Origin: Mesorhizobium sp. AR02
GTDB taxonomy: Bacteria > Pseudomonadota > Alphaproteobacteria > Rhizobiales > Rhizobiaceae
Assembly (NCBI RefSeq): GCF_024746835.1
Contig: NZ_CP080531.1
Location: 4,918,001 to 4,982,000, forward strand
DNA: 64,000 nt
Reading direction: 5' to 3'
Shown: positions 1 to 8,767 of the stretch, piece by piece
How positions within the stretch are numbered: the stretch's first letter is position 1
How the letters are laid out: the number at the start of each line of letters is the position of its first letter
Program-made: the position numbers and the translations under genes
Notes under the pieces: generated by a model
The model's database searches: none
Told to the model about the DNA's origin: nothing
Seen by the model: only the letters and a program-made list of their open reading frames with translations

Positions 1-2
1 AG

Positions 3-1067
3 AAGGAAATCCATGAGCAGCCCGAAGTGATCTCGCACACGCTGGCGCATTATGTGGATTTCGTCTCCGGCGTCTCGAAGCCGCTCGATCTGCCATTCGA
101 TTTCGCCAAGATCGGCCGGCTGGCGATCTCGGCCTGCGGCACTGCCTATCTCGCCGGCCTGATCGGCAAATACTGGTTCGAGCGCTATGCGCGGCTGCCG
201 GTCGACATCGATGTCGCCTCGGAATTCCGCTATCGCGAGATGCCGCTGTCGGCCAACGATGCCGCTTTCTTCATCTCGCAGTCGGGCGAGACCGCCGACA
301 CGCTGGCTTCGCTGCGCTACTGCCGCAAGGCCGGCATGAAGATCGGCGCCGTCGTCAATGTGCGGGAATCGACCATGGCGCGCGAATCCGACGTCGTGCT
401 GCCGACGCTGGCCGGGCCGGAGATCGGCGTCGCCTCGACCAAGGCTTTTACCTGCCAGCTGTCCGTCCTTGCGTCTCTCGCCGTGCGCGCCGGCGTGGCA
501 CGCGGCACGATCTCGAGAGAGCAGGAAAAGACCCTGGTGCGCGCGCTTTCGGAAGCGCCGCGCTATGCCAACCAGGTGCTCAAGCTCGAAGAGCAGATCG
601 AACGCATCGCGCGCGAACTGTCGCGCTACAAGGACGTGCTCTATCTCGGCCGCGACACCAATTTCCCGCTGGCCATGGAAGGCGCGCTGAAGCTCAAGGA
701 AATCTCCTATATCCACGCCGAAGGCTATGCGGCGGGCGAGTTGAAGCATGGGCCGATCGCGCTGATCGACGAGAACATGCCGGTCATCGTCATCGCCCCG
801 CATGACCGGATTTTCGAGAAAACCGTGTCGAACATGCAAGAAGTGGCGGCGCGTGGCGGCAAGATCATCCTGATCACCGACAGCAAGGGCGCAGCGCACT
901 CAAGCGTGAAGACGATGGAGACGATCATCCTGCCGGACGTGCCGGAAATCATCTCGCCGATCATCTATGCGCTGCCGATCCAGATGCTGGCCTATTTCGC
1001 CGCCGTGTTCATGGGCACCGACGTCGACCAGCCGCGCAATCTGGCGAAATCGGTGACGGTGGAGTGA
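3..1067 (+). CDS. glmS: Glutamine--fructose-6-phosphate aminotransferase, C-terminal part (5' truncated by window)
   Basis: This is the 3' portion (354 codons) of GlmS, which makes glucosamine-6-phosphate from fructose-6-phosphate and glutamine in the cytoplasm. The open frame continues leftward past the window edge and begins within the typical linker KEIHEQPE, so the N-terminal glutaminase domain lies outside. Both SIS (isomerase) domains are visible: SACGTAYLAG and SQSGETADT in the first, then YLGRDTNFPLAMEGALKLKE and the EGYAAGELKHGP motif in the second. The end DQPRNLAKSVTVE is the classic GlmS C-terminus. It is transcribed toward the divergently oriented sugar locus to its right. Identification is near certain; only the start is missing. 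Confidence 0.96.
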   Translation, partial: KEIHEQPEVISHTLAHYVDFVSGVSKPLDLPFDFAKIGRLAISACGTAYLAGLIGKYWFERYARLPVDIDVASEFRYREMPLSANDAAFFISQSGETADTLASLRYCRKAGMKIGAVVNVRESTMARESDVVLPTLAGPEIGVASTKAFTCQLSVLASLAVRAGVARGTISREQEKTLVRALSEAPRYANQVLKLEEQIERIARELSRYKDVLYLGRDTNFPLAMEGALKLKEISYIHAEGYAAGELKHGPIALIDENMPVIVIAPHDRIFEKTVSNMQEVAARGGKIILITDSKGAAHSSVKTMETIILPDVPEIISPIIYALPIQMLAYFAAVFMGTDVDQPRNLAKSVTVE

Positions 1068-1092
1068 CGGCACAAACGGCGAGCCCTCCGCC

Positions 1093-1287
1093 TCAGAGCG
1101 CCAGCGCCCTCTCGAGATCACCATGCGCGAAGGCGCTCGCCATGCGGATGGCCCCATCGGCCAGCCTGTGCTGAACAGCACTGCTCTCCGCTTTCGCTCT
1201 GGCGGCAACAGGACAGGCCGCCGAGAAAGAGGTCGTCCTGGCAGCGTTGAGGTGAGCGTCCAGATGCATCGCAAGCAGCAACACCAA
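1093..1287 (-). other. Weak open frame in the glmS-lacI gap, possible gene remnant
   Basis: The 269-base gap between glmS and the LacI-type gene holds one leftward open frame (64 residues from a GTG). The frame stays open further upstream, to a stop near 1354, without an ATG. The peptide is Ala-rich and compositionally protein-like (LADGAIRMASAFAHGDLERA near the end), but I recognise no family. It overlaps the 3' end of the LacI gene if extended. It could be a decayed 3' fragment or chance coding in GC-rich DNA. No convincing ribosome binding site was seen. Confidence 0.15.
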
Positions 1288-1336
1288 CCCGGCATTGTCA
1301 TCGACAGTCGGGCCGTGATGCGCATTCTGCGCAAAT

Positions 1337-2362
1337 TCAGGCTGAGCTTCGCAGCATCAGTTCGGCGTTGAGCAGAATGCGTCCGCTTTCGCGTTTCGCC
1401 GCCTTTTCATCCAGCCGCGCCAGCAGCAGCTCGATGGCCAGGCGGCCGATCTCGTTGTAGTTCTGCGCGACCGTCGTGATTGGCGGGCAGGCATAGCGCG
1501 ACAATGGATGGTCGTCGTGTCCAGCAACCCGCAGGTCGCAATCCGCGCCATGGCCGACCTTCAGGCCGAGCTGGAACGCGGCGCCGATCACGCCGAAGGC
1601 GACACGGTCGTTGGCGCAAAGCACCGTCTTCGTCGGGAACCCTTGCGCCTGCAGGATGCGAAGCGCTTCGTCAAAGCCGAATTTTTCGAAATCCCACGAT
1701 CTGAGGTCGGCGACGGGCACGATTTCAGGCGTCATCTTGAACTGCTGCATGGCCTCGACATAGGCGTCCTGCCGTGCCGAAGCGTTGTTGTTGACGAGCG
1801 GCATGGCGAAGTAGCAGGGGGGCTCGCCAGATCTGCAGAGATAGTCGACGATGAGCCTGAAGCTCTGCCTGTTGTCGGTGCCGACGAACGAGGAGGTCTC
1901 GTCAAGCGGCGAGTCGACATAGATCAGCGGGATGCTCGATCCGAGTTCGGCCAGGATCCGGTGATGAGACTGCACGCCGAGCGGCGCGATGATGGCGCCG
2001 GCGATGTTCATCGATCGGAACGTCTGGATCGCCTGGTCTTCCATTTCGGGGCGCCCGTCGGAGGAGAGCACGAACGCCAGGAAGCCGGCTTCATTGGCGA
2101 TCGTCTCGATGCGGCGCGTTAGCGCCATGTAGAACGGATCCGTCGAATTCGGGATGATGACGCCCAGTATGTTGCTGCGGCGGCGATTGAGATTGACGGC
2201 GAACATGCTCGGTCGGAAGTCGGACTTCTTCAGCGCGGCCTCGATCGCGCTGCGGGTGTTTTGCCTCACCGAACCGGGATCGTTGAAATATTTGGAAACC
2301 GTCGTGCGGGACAGACCGACAAAGGCAGAAAAATCCTCCATCGTTCTTATCGTCTTCGCCAT
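1337..2362 (-). CDS. LacI-family transcriptional regulator
   Basis: A 341-residue LacI/GalR repressor. The N-terminal helix-turn-helix spans roughly residues 6-28 (MEDFSAFVGLSRTTVSKYF, with the usual VSKYFN hinge-side helix). It is followed by a periplasmic-binding-protein-like sensor domain with GVIIPNSTDPFYMAL and a late VAGHDDHPLSRYACPPITTV segment typical of the family. It is the last gene of the leftward operon (binding protein, SDR, Zn-ADH, LacI), so it is the likely local regulator of the galactitol/altritol-type locus. The effector is probably the polyol or its keto-sugar, by inference from context. Two GCGCAAA palindromic sites lie 50-90 bases upstream of its start and may mediate autoregulation. 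Confidence 0.9.
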   Translation of the reverse strand: MAKTIRTMEDFSAFVGLSRTTVSKYFNDPGSVRQNTRSAIEAALKKSDFRPSMFAVNLNRRRSNILGVIIPNSTDPFYMALTRRIETIANEAGFLAFVLSSDGRPEMEDQAIQTFRSMNIAGAIIAPLGVQSHHRILAELGSSIPLIYVDSPLDETSSFVGTDNRQSFRLIVDYLCRSGEPPCYFAMPLVNNNASARQDAYVEAMQQFKMTPEIVPVADLRSWDFEKFGFDEALRILQAQGFPTKTVLCANDRVAFGVIGAAFQLGLKVGHGADCDLRVAGHDDHPLSRYACPPITTVAQNYNEIGRLAIELLLARLDEKAAKRESGRILLNAELMLRSSA

Positions 2363-2414
2363 CCATGGCCCCCTGTTTGAACTCGCCGTCTCGACCTTCT
2401 ACTTGAGTCACCTA

Positions 2415-2454
2415 TTTGCGCAAAGCCGGAGGGTTTTTCTCCCGGATGCGCAAA
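2415..2454. promoter_or_regulatory. Candidate LacI-type operator pair
   Basis: A perfect 10-base palindrome TTTGCGCAAA (2415-2424) and a near copy TGCGCAAA (2447-2454) lie in the 127-base gap between the Zn-ADH gene and the LacI gene. Central CG with symmetric arms is the usual form of LacI-family operators. The position just upstream of the regulator gene suggests autoregulation. I did not find the same word in front of the divergent kinase/binding-protein operons, which weakens the case for it being the main pathway operator. Confidence 0.35.
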
Positions 2455-2489
2455 CGATCGGCCCGCAAGGGGAAGCCGCATGGCCCGGG

Positions 2490-3503
2490 TTACGCTTGCG
2501 CGGAAAACTGCACCTTCATCGTCGTTGGGTCGCCGCTGCTCTTGGCAAAGAACGGCAGCAATTGCGACAGCGGCAACTGGTGGCTGACAAGCCGCGCCAT
2601 CGTGCCATCGTCGCGTTTGAGGATCTCGAGCGCCTGCGGGATGTTGCGGTTCAACGAATGCGAACCCGCCAGCCTGATCTGCCGGCGGAAGATTTCGAAC
2701 GGGGCGACCGAGATCCTGGCATCGGGCGCGCAGACGCCGAAGACCAGTGCCGTGCCGCCATCGGCGGTGAAGCCGATCATGCCTTCGACCACCTTGGCGA
2801 CGCCGGTAGCGTCGGCGACGAAATCGAAGCCGCGCGCCTGCGACGACAGTGCCTGCGATCCGGACACCAGCGGTTCCAGCCCGAGCGCCTCGGCGAAGGC
2901 CAGGCGCTGTTCGCTGATGTCGGCGACCGCCACGCTTGCCACGCCCTTGGCCCTGAGCGACAGCGCCAGAAGCAGGCCGATCGGCCCGGCGCCGAAGACC
3001 AGCGCATTGCCGGGTATGCTCCTGCCGGCCTCGACCCCGGCGGCACTGAGACCGTTGAGGACACAGGCGAGCGGCTCGGCAAGGGCCGCCGTATCGAAGG
3101 CGAGATCGCCGATGCCATGCAGATGGTCGACGGCAACCATGCTGAATTCGGCGAAGCCGCCATTTTCGGTGACGCCGTAGGCCTTCAGGCTGGCGCACAG
3201 ATTGGTCAGGCCTTTCCGGCAGGCGGCGCAGTTGCCGCACGGTATGTTGGGATCGACGGCAACCCTGTCGCCGGGCTTGACGGCGGTGACATCGCTGGCG
3301 ACCACCTCGACCGTGCCAGCATATTCGTGGCCGGGGACCAGGGGAAACGCACCTTCGCCGTAGCGGCCATGCAGCACCTCGATGTCGGTATGGCAAAGGC
3401 CTGCGGCGCGGACGCGCACCAGAGCGTGTCCAGGCTTGACCTCTGGCAGCTCCAGATCCGCCATGCCGGCGACGCCTGCAGCGGTAAATCGGATGGCCTT
3501 CAT
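2490..3503 (-). CDS. Zinc-dependent medium-chain alcohol/polyol dehydrogenase (D-altritol 5-dehydrogenase-like)
   Basis: A 337-residue zinc MDR enzyme, NAD(P)-dependent. The catalytic zinc site shows in GLCHTDIEVLHG and GHEYAGTVE. The structural four-cysteine lobe is CGNCAACRKGLTNLC (residues about 90-105), and the Rossmann GAGPIGLLLALSL sits near 170. It lies 40 bases downstream of an SmoS-type SDR and is followed by the LacI regulator. In Agrobacterium fabrum C58 an adjacent Zn-MDR/SDR pair oxidises D-altritol and galactitol to tagatose (recalled family knowledge, not searched). The same pairing here, plus a tagatose kinase across the divergent promoter, suggests a polyol oxidase of that pathway. 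Sorbitol or other hexitols are possible alternatives. Confidence 0.82.
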   Translation of the reverse strand: MKAIRFTAAGVAGMADLELPEVKPGHALVRVRAAGLCHTDIEVLHGRYGEGAFPLVPGHEYAGTVEVVASDVTAVKPGDRVAVDPNIPCGNCAACRKGLTNLCASLKAYGVTENGGFAEFSMVAVDHLHGIGDLAFDTAALAEPLACVLNGLSAAGVEAGRSIPGNALVFGAGPIGLLLALSLRAKGVASVAVADISEQRLAFAEALGLEPLVSGSQALSSQARGFDFVADATGVAKVVEGMIGFTADGGTALVFGVCAPDARISVAPFEIFRRQIRLAGSHSLNRNIPQALEILKRDDGTMARLVSHQLPLSQLLPFFAKSSGDPTTMKVQFSAQA

Positions 3504-3543
3504 TGCAGTCTCCCTTGTCTCGGCAGCGCGGGCTTGGAGCGCG

Positions 3544-4314
3544 TCAGCTCATCCAGTTGCCGCCATCGACATTATAGGTTTGCGCCAGGATGTAGTCGCT
3601 GTCGGACGAGGCGAGGAACACGGCAAGCCCGGCAATATCCTCAGGGTTCGCGAAGCGGCCGATCGGCACGGACTTGGCCACCGCAGCCTTCTTCTCGCCG
3701 GGCTTCAGGCCCTCCCAGCGGGCGAAGTGGGCGTCGACGACATCCCAATGCTCGCCGTCGACGACGCCGGGTGCAATGGCGTTGACGTTGATGCCATGCT
3801 TGACCAGAGCCAATGCCGCCGACTGCGTCGCCGAGATGATCGCTGCCTTGGAGGCGCAATAAAGCGTCACCAGCGCCTCGCCGCGGCGGCCGGCCTGGCT
3901 TGCCATGTTGATGATCTTGCCGCCGCGACCGCGCTTGATCATCAGATTGGCCACCGCCTTCATCATGAACAGCGGCCCCTTGAGATTGATGGCGAAAACC
4001 TTGTCGTAGCTCGCTTCGGTGATGTCGGTGATCGGCGCCATGTCGAAGATGGCGGCGTTGTTGACCAGGATATCGATGCCGCCGGACGCGCGGTCGACCT
4101 CCGCCGCCACCCTGTCGATCGCATCGAGGTCGGTGACATCGAGCTTGATGGCGCTGGCCGCCGAGCCGATTGCGGCGGCGGCCCGCGTCGCGCGGTCGAT
4201 ATCGATATCGGCAATCACCACGCTGGCACCTTCGCGCGCGAAAGCTTGCGCGAAGCCGAGGCCAATGCCGCGCGCGCCGCCGGTGATCAGGGCCGTCTTG
4301 CTCTTCAGTTTCAT
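3544..4314 (-). CDS. SDR-family polyol dehydrogenase (SmoS/galactitol 2-dehydrogenase type)
   Basis: A 256-residue classical short-chain dehydrogenase matching SmoS/PolS sorbitol/galactitol dehydrogenases in length and sequence. It has the cofactor motif GGARGIGLGFA near residue 12, NNAA, the catalytic Ser in NMASQAGRRGEAL, YCASK carrying Tyr and Lys, and the diagnostic tail AQTYNVDGGNWMS. These enzymes oxidise hexitols (sorbitol to fructose, galactitol to tagatose) with NAD. Downstream are the Zn-ADH and LacI genes, and upstream is a polyol-type binding protein. The tagatose kinase and epimerase in the divergent operon favour galactitol/altritol as substrate. The 312-base gap to the binding-protein gene contains repeat hairpins and no permease genes. 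Confidence 0.87.
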   Translation of the reverse strand: MKLKSKTALITGGARGIGLGFAQAFAREGASVVIADIDIDRATRAAAAIGSAASAIKLDVTDLDAIDRVAAEVDRASGGIDILVNNAAIFDMAPITDITEASYDKVFAINLKGPLFMMKAVANLMIKRGRGGKIINMASQAGRRGEALVTLYCASKAAIISATQSAALALVKHGINVNAIAPGVVDGEHWDVVDAHFARWEGLKPGEKKAAVAKSVPIGRFANPEDIAGLAVFLASSDSDYILAQTYNVDGGNWMS

Positions 4315-4390
4315 ATCCGGTTCCAGCCTTTCCCGACTGTTCGAAAACGATATTTGGCGCCTGCCGGCGGATGCGTGGAGGCGCCTTCTC

Positions 4391-4514
4391 AGGCAATTCC
4401 GGACGAAAAGGCGTTACACGTTTTTCGCCAAATTGCTGCGAGGAACGCACGGACTGCCGATTGCTCAGGCAATTCCGGAGGGAAAACCGCACCACAGTTT
4501 TCCTGGAGTTGCCT
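4391..4514. repeat. Two tandem intergenic hairpin repeats (REP/RIME-like)
   Basis: Two related imperfect hairpins, 4391-4437 and 4467-4514, both begin AGGCAATTCCGGA and end in an ATTGCT/GTTGCCT complement, with a GAAAA...TTTTC inner stem. The same half-element recurs at 21425-21468 and 46471-46519. Here the pair occupies most of the 312-base gap between the binding-protein gene and the SDR gene. That is where permease genes would normally sit, so the repeats may mark an old deletion. Nothing else was recognised in this gap. Confidence 0.75.
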
Positions 4515-4626
4515 CGGCGGATCCGTGCATCCTCCCGGCCCGCTGCAACGGGAGGTATGACAGGCCGGGATCGCCAGGAGGCGGCGCACGTTCCGCCCCC
4601 TGGTCTGGTCGTGTGGCTCGAGCCCG

Positions 4627-5946
4627 CTATTTGATGTAGCCCGCTTCCGTCATCGTCTTCTCCACCGCGGTCTGGGCGCCGTTGAGCGGATCATCGACCG
4701 ACTGCTGACCGGTCACCGCAGCGGCAATCGCCTGACCGACATCGGTTCCAATGCCCTGGAATTCGGGGATGGCGACGAACTGGATGCCGGTATAGGGAAC
4801 CGGATCCTTGGTCTGCTTGGTCGGGTCGGCGGATTCGATCGCGGCAAGGACCGTCGCGGCGAAGGGCGCCGCCTTCTGGTAGTCGGCGCTGGCATAGGTC
4901 GACTTGCGCGTTCCCGGAGGTGCCGCGACCCAGCCTTCGGTCTCGCCGACGCGCTGGACATAGGCTTTCGAGGTCGCCCACTTGACGAAGGATTTTGCCA
5001 CATCCGCCTTCTTGGTCGAGGTCGGGATGGCGAGGCTCCATGCCCAGCCCCAGGCCGAACCGTTTGGCGTGACCGCCACCGGTGACTTGGCGAAGGCAAC
5101 CTTGTCGGCGACCTTGCTTTGCTTTGGATCATAGACGCGACCCGCGGCGGACGTGGCGTCGATCCACATGGCGCAGTGGCCGGAGGCGAACAAGGTCTGG
5201 TTCTCGTTGAAGCCGTTGGAGCTTATTCCCGGAGGTCCATCCTTCTTCATCGTGTCGACATACCAGCCGATCGCCTTCTTCCACGCATCCGAATTGAGCT
5301 GCGGCTTCCAGTCCATATCGAACCAGCGGCCGCCGAACGTGTTCACCAGCGTGCCGACGAAGGCCATGTTCTCGCCCCAGCCCGGCTTGCCGCGCAGGCA
5401 CAGGCCGTATTGCTCCTTCGACTTGTCGGTGAGCTTGTCGGCGAATTCCGTGATCTGGTCATAGGTCGGCTGCTCCGGCATCTTCAGGCCGGCGGCGTCG
5501 AACAGATCCTTGCGGTAGAGTGTGAACGAGCTCTCGGCGTAGAAGGGCACGGCATAGAGCTTGCCGTCGACCGTCAGGCCGCTGCGCACCGGCGCGATCA
5601 GGTCGTCATAGTCATAATCGTCGCCAAGATCGTTGAGCGGCGTCAGCCAGCCGCTCTTGCCCCAGATCGGCGTCTCATAGCCGCCGATCGTCATCACGTC
5701 GAACTGGCCGCCCTTGGTGGCGATGTCGGTGGTGACCCGCTCGCGCAGCACGTTTTCCTCGAGCACCACCCAGTTCACCTTGTTTCCTGTCGCCTTCTCC
5801 CATTCGGGCGACAGCTTCTGCATGATGATCATGTCGCCATTGTTGACCGTCGCAACCGTGATCTCCTCCGACAGGGCGGCACTTGCCACCAGTGCCGATA
5901 CGGCGGCCGACAGGCCAAGAATTCCAATACGCTTACCGATAGGCAT
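4627..5946 (-). CDS. ABC transporter substrate-binding protein, sorbitol/mannitol (polyol) type
   Basis: A periplasmic binding protein of family 1 (439 residues from the chosen start). A signal peptide (MPIGKRIGILGLSAAVSALV, cut near ASAALSEE) is followed by EITVATVNNGDMIIMQKL and the PFYAESSFTLYRKDLFDAAG segment typical of SmoE/MtlE polyol-binding proteins. The start at 5946 is preferred over the upstream ATG because GGAGGAGA lies just ahead of it. It heads the leftward operon with the two polyol dehydrogenases. Unusually, no permease or ATPase gene is present in this locus, so it must pair with components encoded elsewhere or be an orphan. Confidence 0.88.
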   Translation of the reverse strand: MPIGKRIGILGLSAAVSALVASAALSEEITVATVNNGDMIIMQKLSPEWEKATGNKVNWVVLEENVLRERVTTDIATKGGQFDVMTIGGYETPIWGKSGWLTPLNDLGDDYDYDDLIAPVRSGLTVDGKLYAVPFYAESSFTLYRKDLFDAAGLKMPEQPTYDQITEFADKLTDKSKEQYGLCLRGKPGWGENMAFVGTLVNTFGGRWFDMDWKPQLNSDAWKKAIGWYVDTMKKDGPPGISSNGFNENQTLFASGHCAMWIDATSAAGRVYDPKQSKVADKVAFAKSPVAVTPNGSAWGWAWSLAIPTSTKKADVAKSFVKWATSKAYVQRVGETEGWVAAPPGTRKSTYASADYQKAAPFAATVLAAIESADPTKQTKDPVPYTGIQFVAIPEFQGIGTDVGQAIAAAVTGQQSVDDPLNGAQTAVEKTMTEAGYIK

Positions 5947-6254
5947 TTCGTCTCCTCCTTTACGAATGCGCATGTGTAAGTGGACATGCATATATATTTT
6001 ATTGCGCTATGGGAAAGCCGAGTCAAGGCGGCTATGCTTGATTTTCGACACCATACCGTCACCAAGCCAGTCGATATTCCTGGTTCGGCATGCTCAAGAA
6101 GACCGCACTCGCAGCAAAATAAGTGTACATGCGTTCAGTTTCTGTTGACTTCGCGGTTGCCGCGATTTACCTCGGCTGCAGCCAAGCGCTATCGTGGGGC
6201 TGGTGCTACTGTGACGGCATCCGGTCCGGCTGGGGGAGAGAAGGAATTGCAGCA
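5947..6254. promoter_or_regulatory. Divergent control region of the polyol/tagatose locus
   Basis: This 308-base gap separates the leftward binding-protein operon from the rightward kinase operon. It holds an inverted repeat GCATGT-N8-ACATGC (5970-5989) immediately upstream of the binding-protein gene, and a second AAGTGTACATGC half-site (about 6120-6131) closer to the kinase. The shared word AAGTGkACATGC on the two sides suggests one regulator acting on both promoters. An AT-rich stretch around 5988-6003 could carry the leftward promoter. The assignment is by symmetry and position only. Confidence 0.45.
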
Positions 6255-7235
6255 ATGAGCCGCCGAAGGCAGATCGCCTCCGAAGCCGCGGGGCCGACGA
6301 TTACCGCCGGCGAAATCCTGGTCGAGATCATGGCGACGGACCCCGGTCTGGGTTTCCTCGAACCACTGACGCTGGTCGGGCCATTCCCCAGCGGCGCGCC
6401 GGCCATCTTCATCGACCAGGTGGCAAGACTGGGCGGCGGCGCCGGGCTCATCGGCTGCGTCGGCCGCGACGATTTTGGAACGATCAACCTGGAAAGGCTG
6501 AAACGCGACAGCGTCGACGTCTCGGCCGTGTCGGTCAGCGACCGCTATCCCACGGGAAGCGCTTTCGTGCGCTACAGGCCCGACGGCGGCCGGGACTTCG
6601 TCTACAACATCGCCGAATCCGCCGCCGGGCAAATCCGTCTCACCGACGCGGCGCGCGCGCTGGCGGAAAGGGCCGGCCATCTGCATGTCATGGGCTCGAC
6701 CTTGTCGGTAGCCGGGCTGAAGGAGATCGTCGCCTATGCCTTGAAATCGGTGCGAGCCCGTGGTGGCTCGACCTCTTTCGATCCGAATATGCGCAAGGAG
6801 TTGATCGACGGCGCCGACGGCGTGCAATTTTCAGCGCTGGTCGACGATGCCGATCTGTTGTTGCCCTCCGGCGACGAGTTGCTTGCCGCCGCCGGGGTCG
6901 ATGACGAAGGCCAGGCAGTGAAGGCGTTGATCTCCCGAGGCGTCGGCGAGATCGTGTTGAAGCGGGGCGCTGCCGGCTCGTCCTGGTTCGGCGCCGACGG
7001 CGCCAGGATCGATTGCGCCGGCTTCCGGGTCGAGGAAGTCGACCCGACCGGCGCCGGCGACTGTTTCGGGGCGACCTATCTCACCTGCCGGCGCAAGGGC
7101 ATGGAGCCGGCCAAGGCGCTGTTTTATGCCAATGCCGCCGGCGCCCGCAACGTCACGCGGCGCGGGCCCATGGAAGGCACCGCCGGCTTCGATGTGCTGG
7201 ACGGCTTCATTGCCGGGACCGCGAGGGCGACATGA
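6255..7235 (+). CDS. PfkB-family sugar kinase, probable D-tagatose kinase
   Basis: A 326-residue ribokinase-fold kinase. The start at 6255 (MSRRRQ) is chosen because AAGGA precedes it; the frame is open upstream but without plausible protein. Visible motifs are [11 protein letters not shown] at the N-terminus, [16 protein letters not shown] (PfkB signature 1 region), and [14 protein letters not shown] (signature 2 with the catalytic Asp). Its stop overlaps the start of the GatZ/KbaZ-type gene (ATGA), indicating translational coupling. With that partner and the polyol dehydrogenases across the promoter, phosphorylation of tagatose to tagatose-6-phosphate is the best inference. Ketohexokinase activity on another sugar is possible. 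Confidence 0.85.
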   Translation: MSRRRQIASEAAGPTITAGEILVEIMATDPGLGFLEPLTLVGPFPSGAPAIFIDQVARLGGGAGLIGCVGRDDFGTINLERLKRDSVDVSAVSVSDRYPTGSAFVRYRPDGGRDFVYNIAESAAGQIRLTDAARALAERAGHLHVMGSTLSVAGLKEIVAYALKSVRARGGSTSFDPNMRKELIDGADGVQFSALVDDADLLLPSGDELLAAAGVDDEGQAVKALISRGVGEIVLKRGAAGSSWFGADGARIDCAGFRVEEVDPTGAGDCFGATYLTCRRKGMEPAKALFYANAAGARNVTRRGPMEGTAGFDVLDGFIAGTARAT

Positions 7236-8509
7236 CGACCAACCCGCTCGCAGGCCTTGCCACCGCGCGCAGAAACGGGTCGCCCTACGGCATCACCTCG
7301 ATCTGCTCGGCGCATCCGCTGGTGATCCAGACGGCCATCCGGCGCGCCGTCAGGGACAAGGAAAGCAGCCTGCTGATCGAGGCGACCTGCAATCAGGTCA
7401 ACCAGTTCGGCGGCTACACCGGTATGAGCCCGGATTTGTTCATCGCCTTCGTGCTCGAGATCGCCGCTAAGGAAGGCCTCGACCCCTCGCGCATCATCTT
7501 CGGCGGCGATCATCTGGGACCGAACCCGTGGCGCACGGAGCCGGCGGCACAGGCGATGAGCAAGGCCGAAGCCATGGTCACCGCCTATGTCTGGGCCGGC
7601 TTCAGCAAGATCCATCTTGACGCATCGATGGGTTGTGCCGGCGAGCCGGCGGCCCTCGACGACGAGACCATCGCGACACGGGCCGCGCGGCTGGCCAAGG
7701 CAGCCGAAAAGGCGGCACGCGCCACCGGTGGCGCCTTGCCGGTCTACATCATCGGCACCGAGGTTCCCGCTCCGGGCGGCGTCGACCATGCGATCAACGA
7801 CCTGAAGCCCACCGAGGCGGCGGCGGCGCGGCGCACGATCGAAGTGCATCGCGAGATCTTTGCCAGGGAAGGGCTGACGGAAGCATTTGGCCGCGTCATC
7901 GCCGTGGTCGTGCAGCCGGGCGTCGAGTTCGGCAGCCAGAACGTCGTCGCCTACAGGCCCGAGGCATCGAAGCCGCTGACTGGTTTGCTCGACGAGGAAC
8001 CGTCCCTCGTCTACGAGGCGCATTCCACCGACTACCAGAGCCGCGCGGCGCTGACCGCCCTTGTCGGCAACGGCTTTCCCATCCTCAAGGTCGGTCCGGG
8101 CCTGACCTTCGCGCTGCGCGAGGCGCTTTACGGGCTCGACCTGATCGCGTCCGAAATGGTCATGGACTATGGCGAAAGGTCGCTTGCGCGCACGATGGAA
8201 CGCGTGATGCTGGCCGCTCCCGGCCATTGGCACGGCCACTATCACGGCAATGAAGCCGATCGCTATCTGCAGCGGCACTACAGCTACAGCGACCGTATCC
8301 GCTATTATTGGAGCAACCCAACGGCCAGCGTTGCCGTCGGCCGCCTGCGTGAGGCGCTTGCCGGCGTTGCCATTCCAGAAACGCTGATGCGGCAATTCCT
8401 GCCGACGCTGCCGTCCGGACTTGGACCGGCTGGCAATCCCGAGGCTATTTTTCACGCAGCGATCGGCCAGGTGCTGGCCGACTACGACGCAGCTTGCCGG
8501 ACCGCCTGA
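7232..8509 (+). CDS. GatZ/KbaZ-family protein, probable D-tagatose-6-phosphate 4-epimerase
   Basis: A 425-residue member of the GatZ/KbaZ family. It has [18 protein letters not shown] at the N-terminus, [12 protein letters not shown] (metal-site-like His/Asp segment), [12 protein letters not shown], and [11 protein letters not shown]. In enterobacteria GatZ/KbaZ are non-catalytic partners of the GatY/KbaY aldolase. In A. fabrum C58 a stand-alone family member is a D-tagatose-6-phosphate 4-epimerase giving fructose-6-phosphate (EC 5.1.3.40, recalled). No GatY/KbaY gene is present here, and the start overlaps the kinase stop, so the epimerase role fits better. It completes polyol to tagatose to tagatose-6-P to fructose-6-P. 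Confidence 0.85.
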   Translation: MTTNPLAGLATARRNGSPYGITSICSAHPLVIQTAIRRAVRDKESSLLIEATCNQVNQFGGYTGMSPDLFIAFVLEIAAKEGLDPSRIIFGGDHLGPNPWRTEPAAQAMSKAEAMVTAYVWAGFSKIHLDASMGCAGEPAALDDETIATRAARLAKAAEKAARATGGALPVYIIGTEVPAPGGVDHAINDLKPTEAAAARRTIEVHREIFAREGLTEAFGRVIAVVVQPGVEFGSQNVVAYRPEASKPLTGLLDEEPSLVYEAHSTDYQSRAALTALVGNGFPILKVGPGLTFALREALYGLDLIASEMVMDYGERSLARTMERVMLAAPGHWHGHYHGNEADRYLQRHYSYSDRIRYYWSNPTASVAVGRLREALAGVAIPETLMRQFLPTLPSGLGPAGNPEAIFHAAIGQVLADYDAACRTA

Positions 8510-8714
8510 ACCCGTTGCAACGCTGGCTCGCGGGACGCATCCGCTTCGACTATGCCGGAACCGAGATGTGATCGTCGGGCCGGGGACCGCATCCACAGAC
8601 GAGGCGCCTGCAACTCTACATAGGCCTCCATCCGACCAGAAAGTTCAACGGCGCCTCACGGCCGTCGAAGAACGGTTTGCATTCAGCGTCAAAAAGACGA
8701 AGCGGGATTGCGCC

Positions 8715-8756
8715 GCAAACGCTCTTGTTGTACGAACGTTCAACAAGAGCATTTGC
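8715..8756. promoter_or_regulatory. Palindromic operator, copy 1 of the locus-bounding pair
   Basis: A long palindrome with arms GCAAACGCTCTTGTTG and CAACAAGAGCATTTGC (one mismatch) flanks a 10-base centre TACGAACGTT. Its core 24 bases reappear, in the opposite orientation and with one difference, at 20770-20793. It ends about 12-20 bases before the GTG chosen as the CocE hydrolase start, so it must overlap the promoter or the start of transcription. The symmetry and length fit a TetR-family operator. The only TetR gene nearby is at 16215-16895, between the two copies. The 205 bases between the epimerase gene and this site show nothing recognisable. Confidence 0.8.
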
Positions 8757-8767
8757 GGGTACCTGCC

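Noticed and set aside
4315..4626. Hidden permease gene or fragment in the gap of the polyol operon
   Set aside because: All frames were read; only repeat-derived sequence was found, with no hydrophobic permease-like segment.
7124..8596. 490-codon leftward frame opposite the GatZ/KbaZ-type gene
   Set aside because: Mirror frame of a conserved gene, with no family resemblance.
8721..8750. Palindrome at 8721 as an intrinsic terminator of the kinase-epimerase operon
   Set aside because: There is no T-run, it is over 200 bases after the stop, and the same sequence occurs at a divergent promoter at 20770, so an operator is the better reading.
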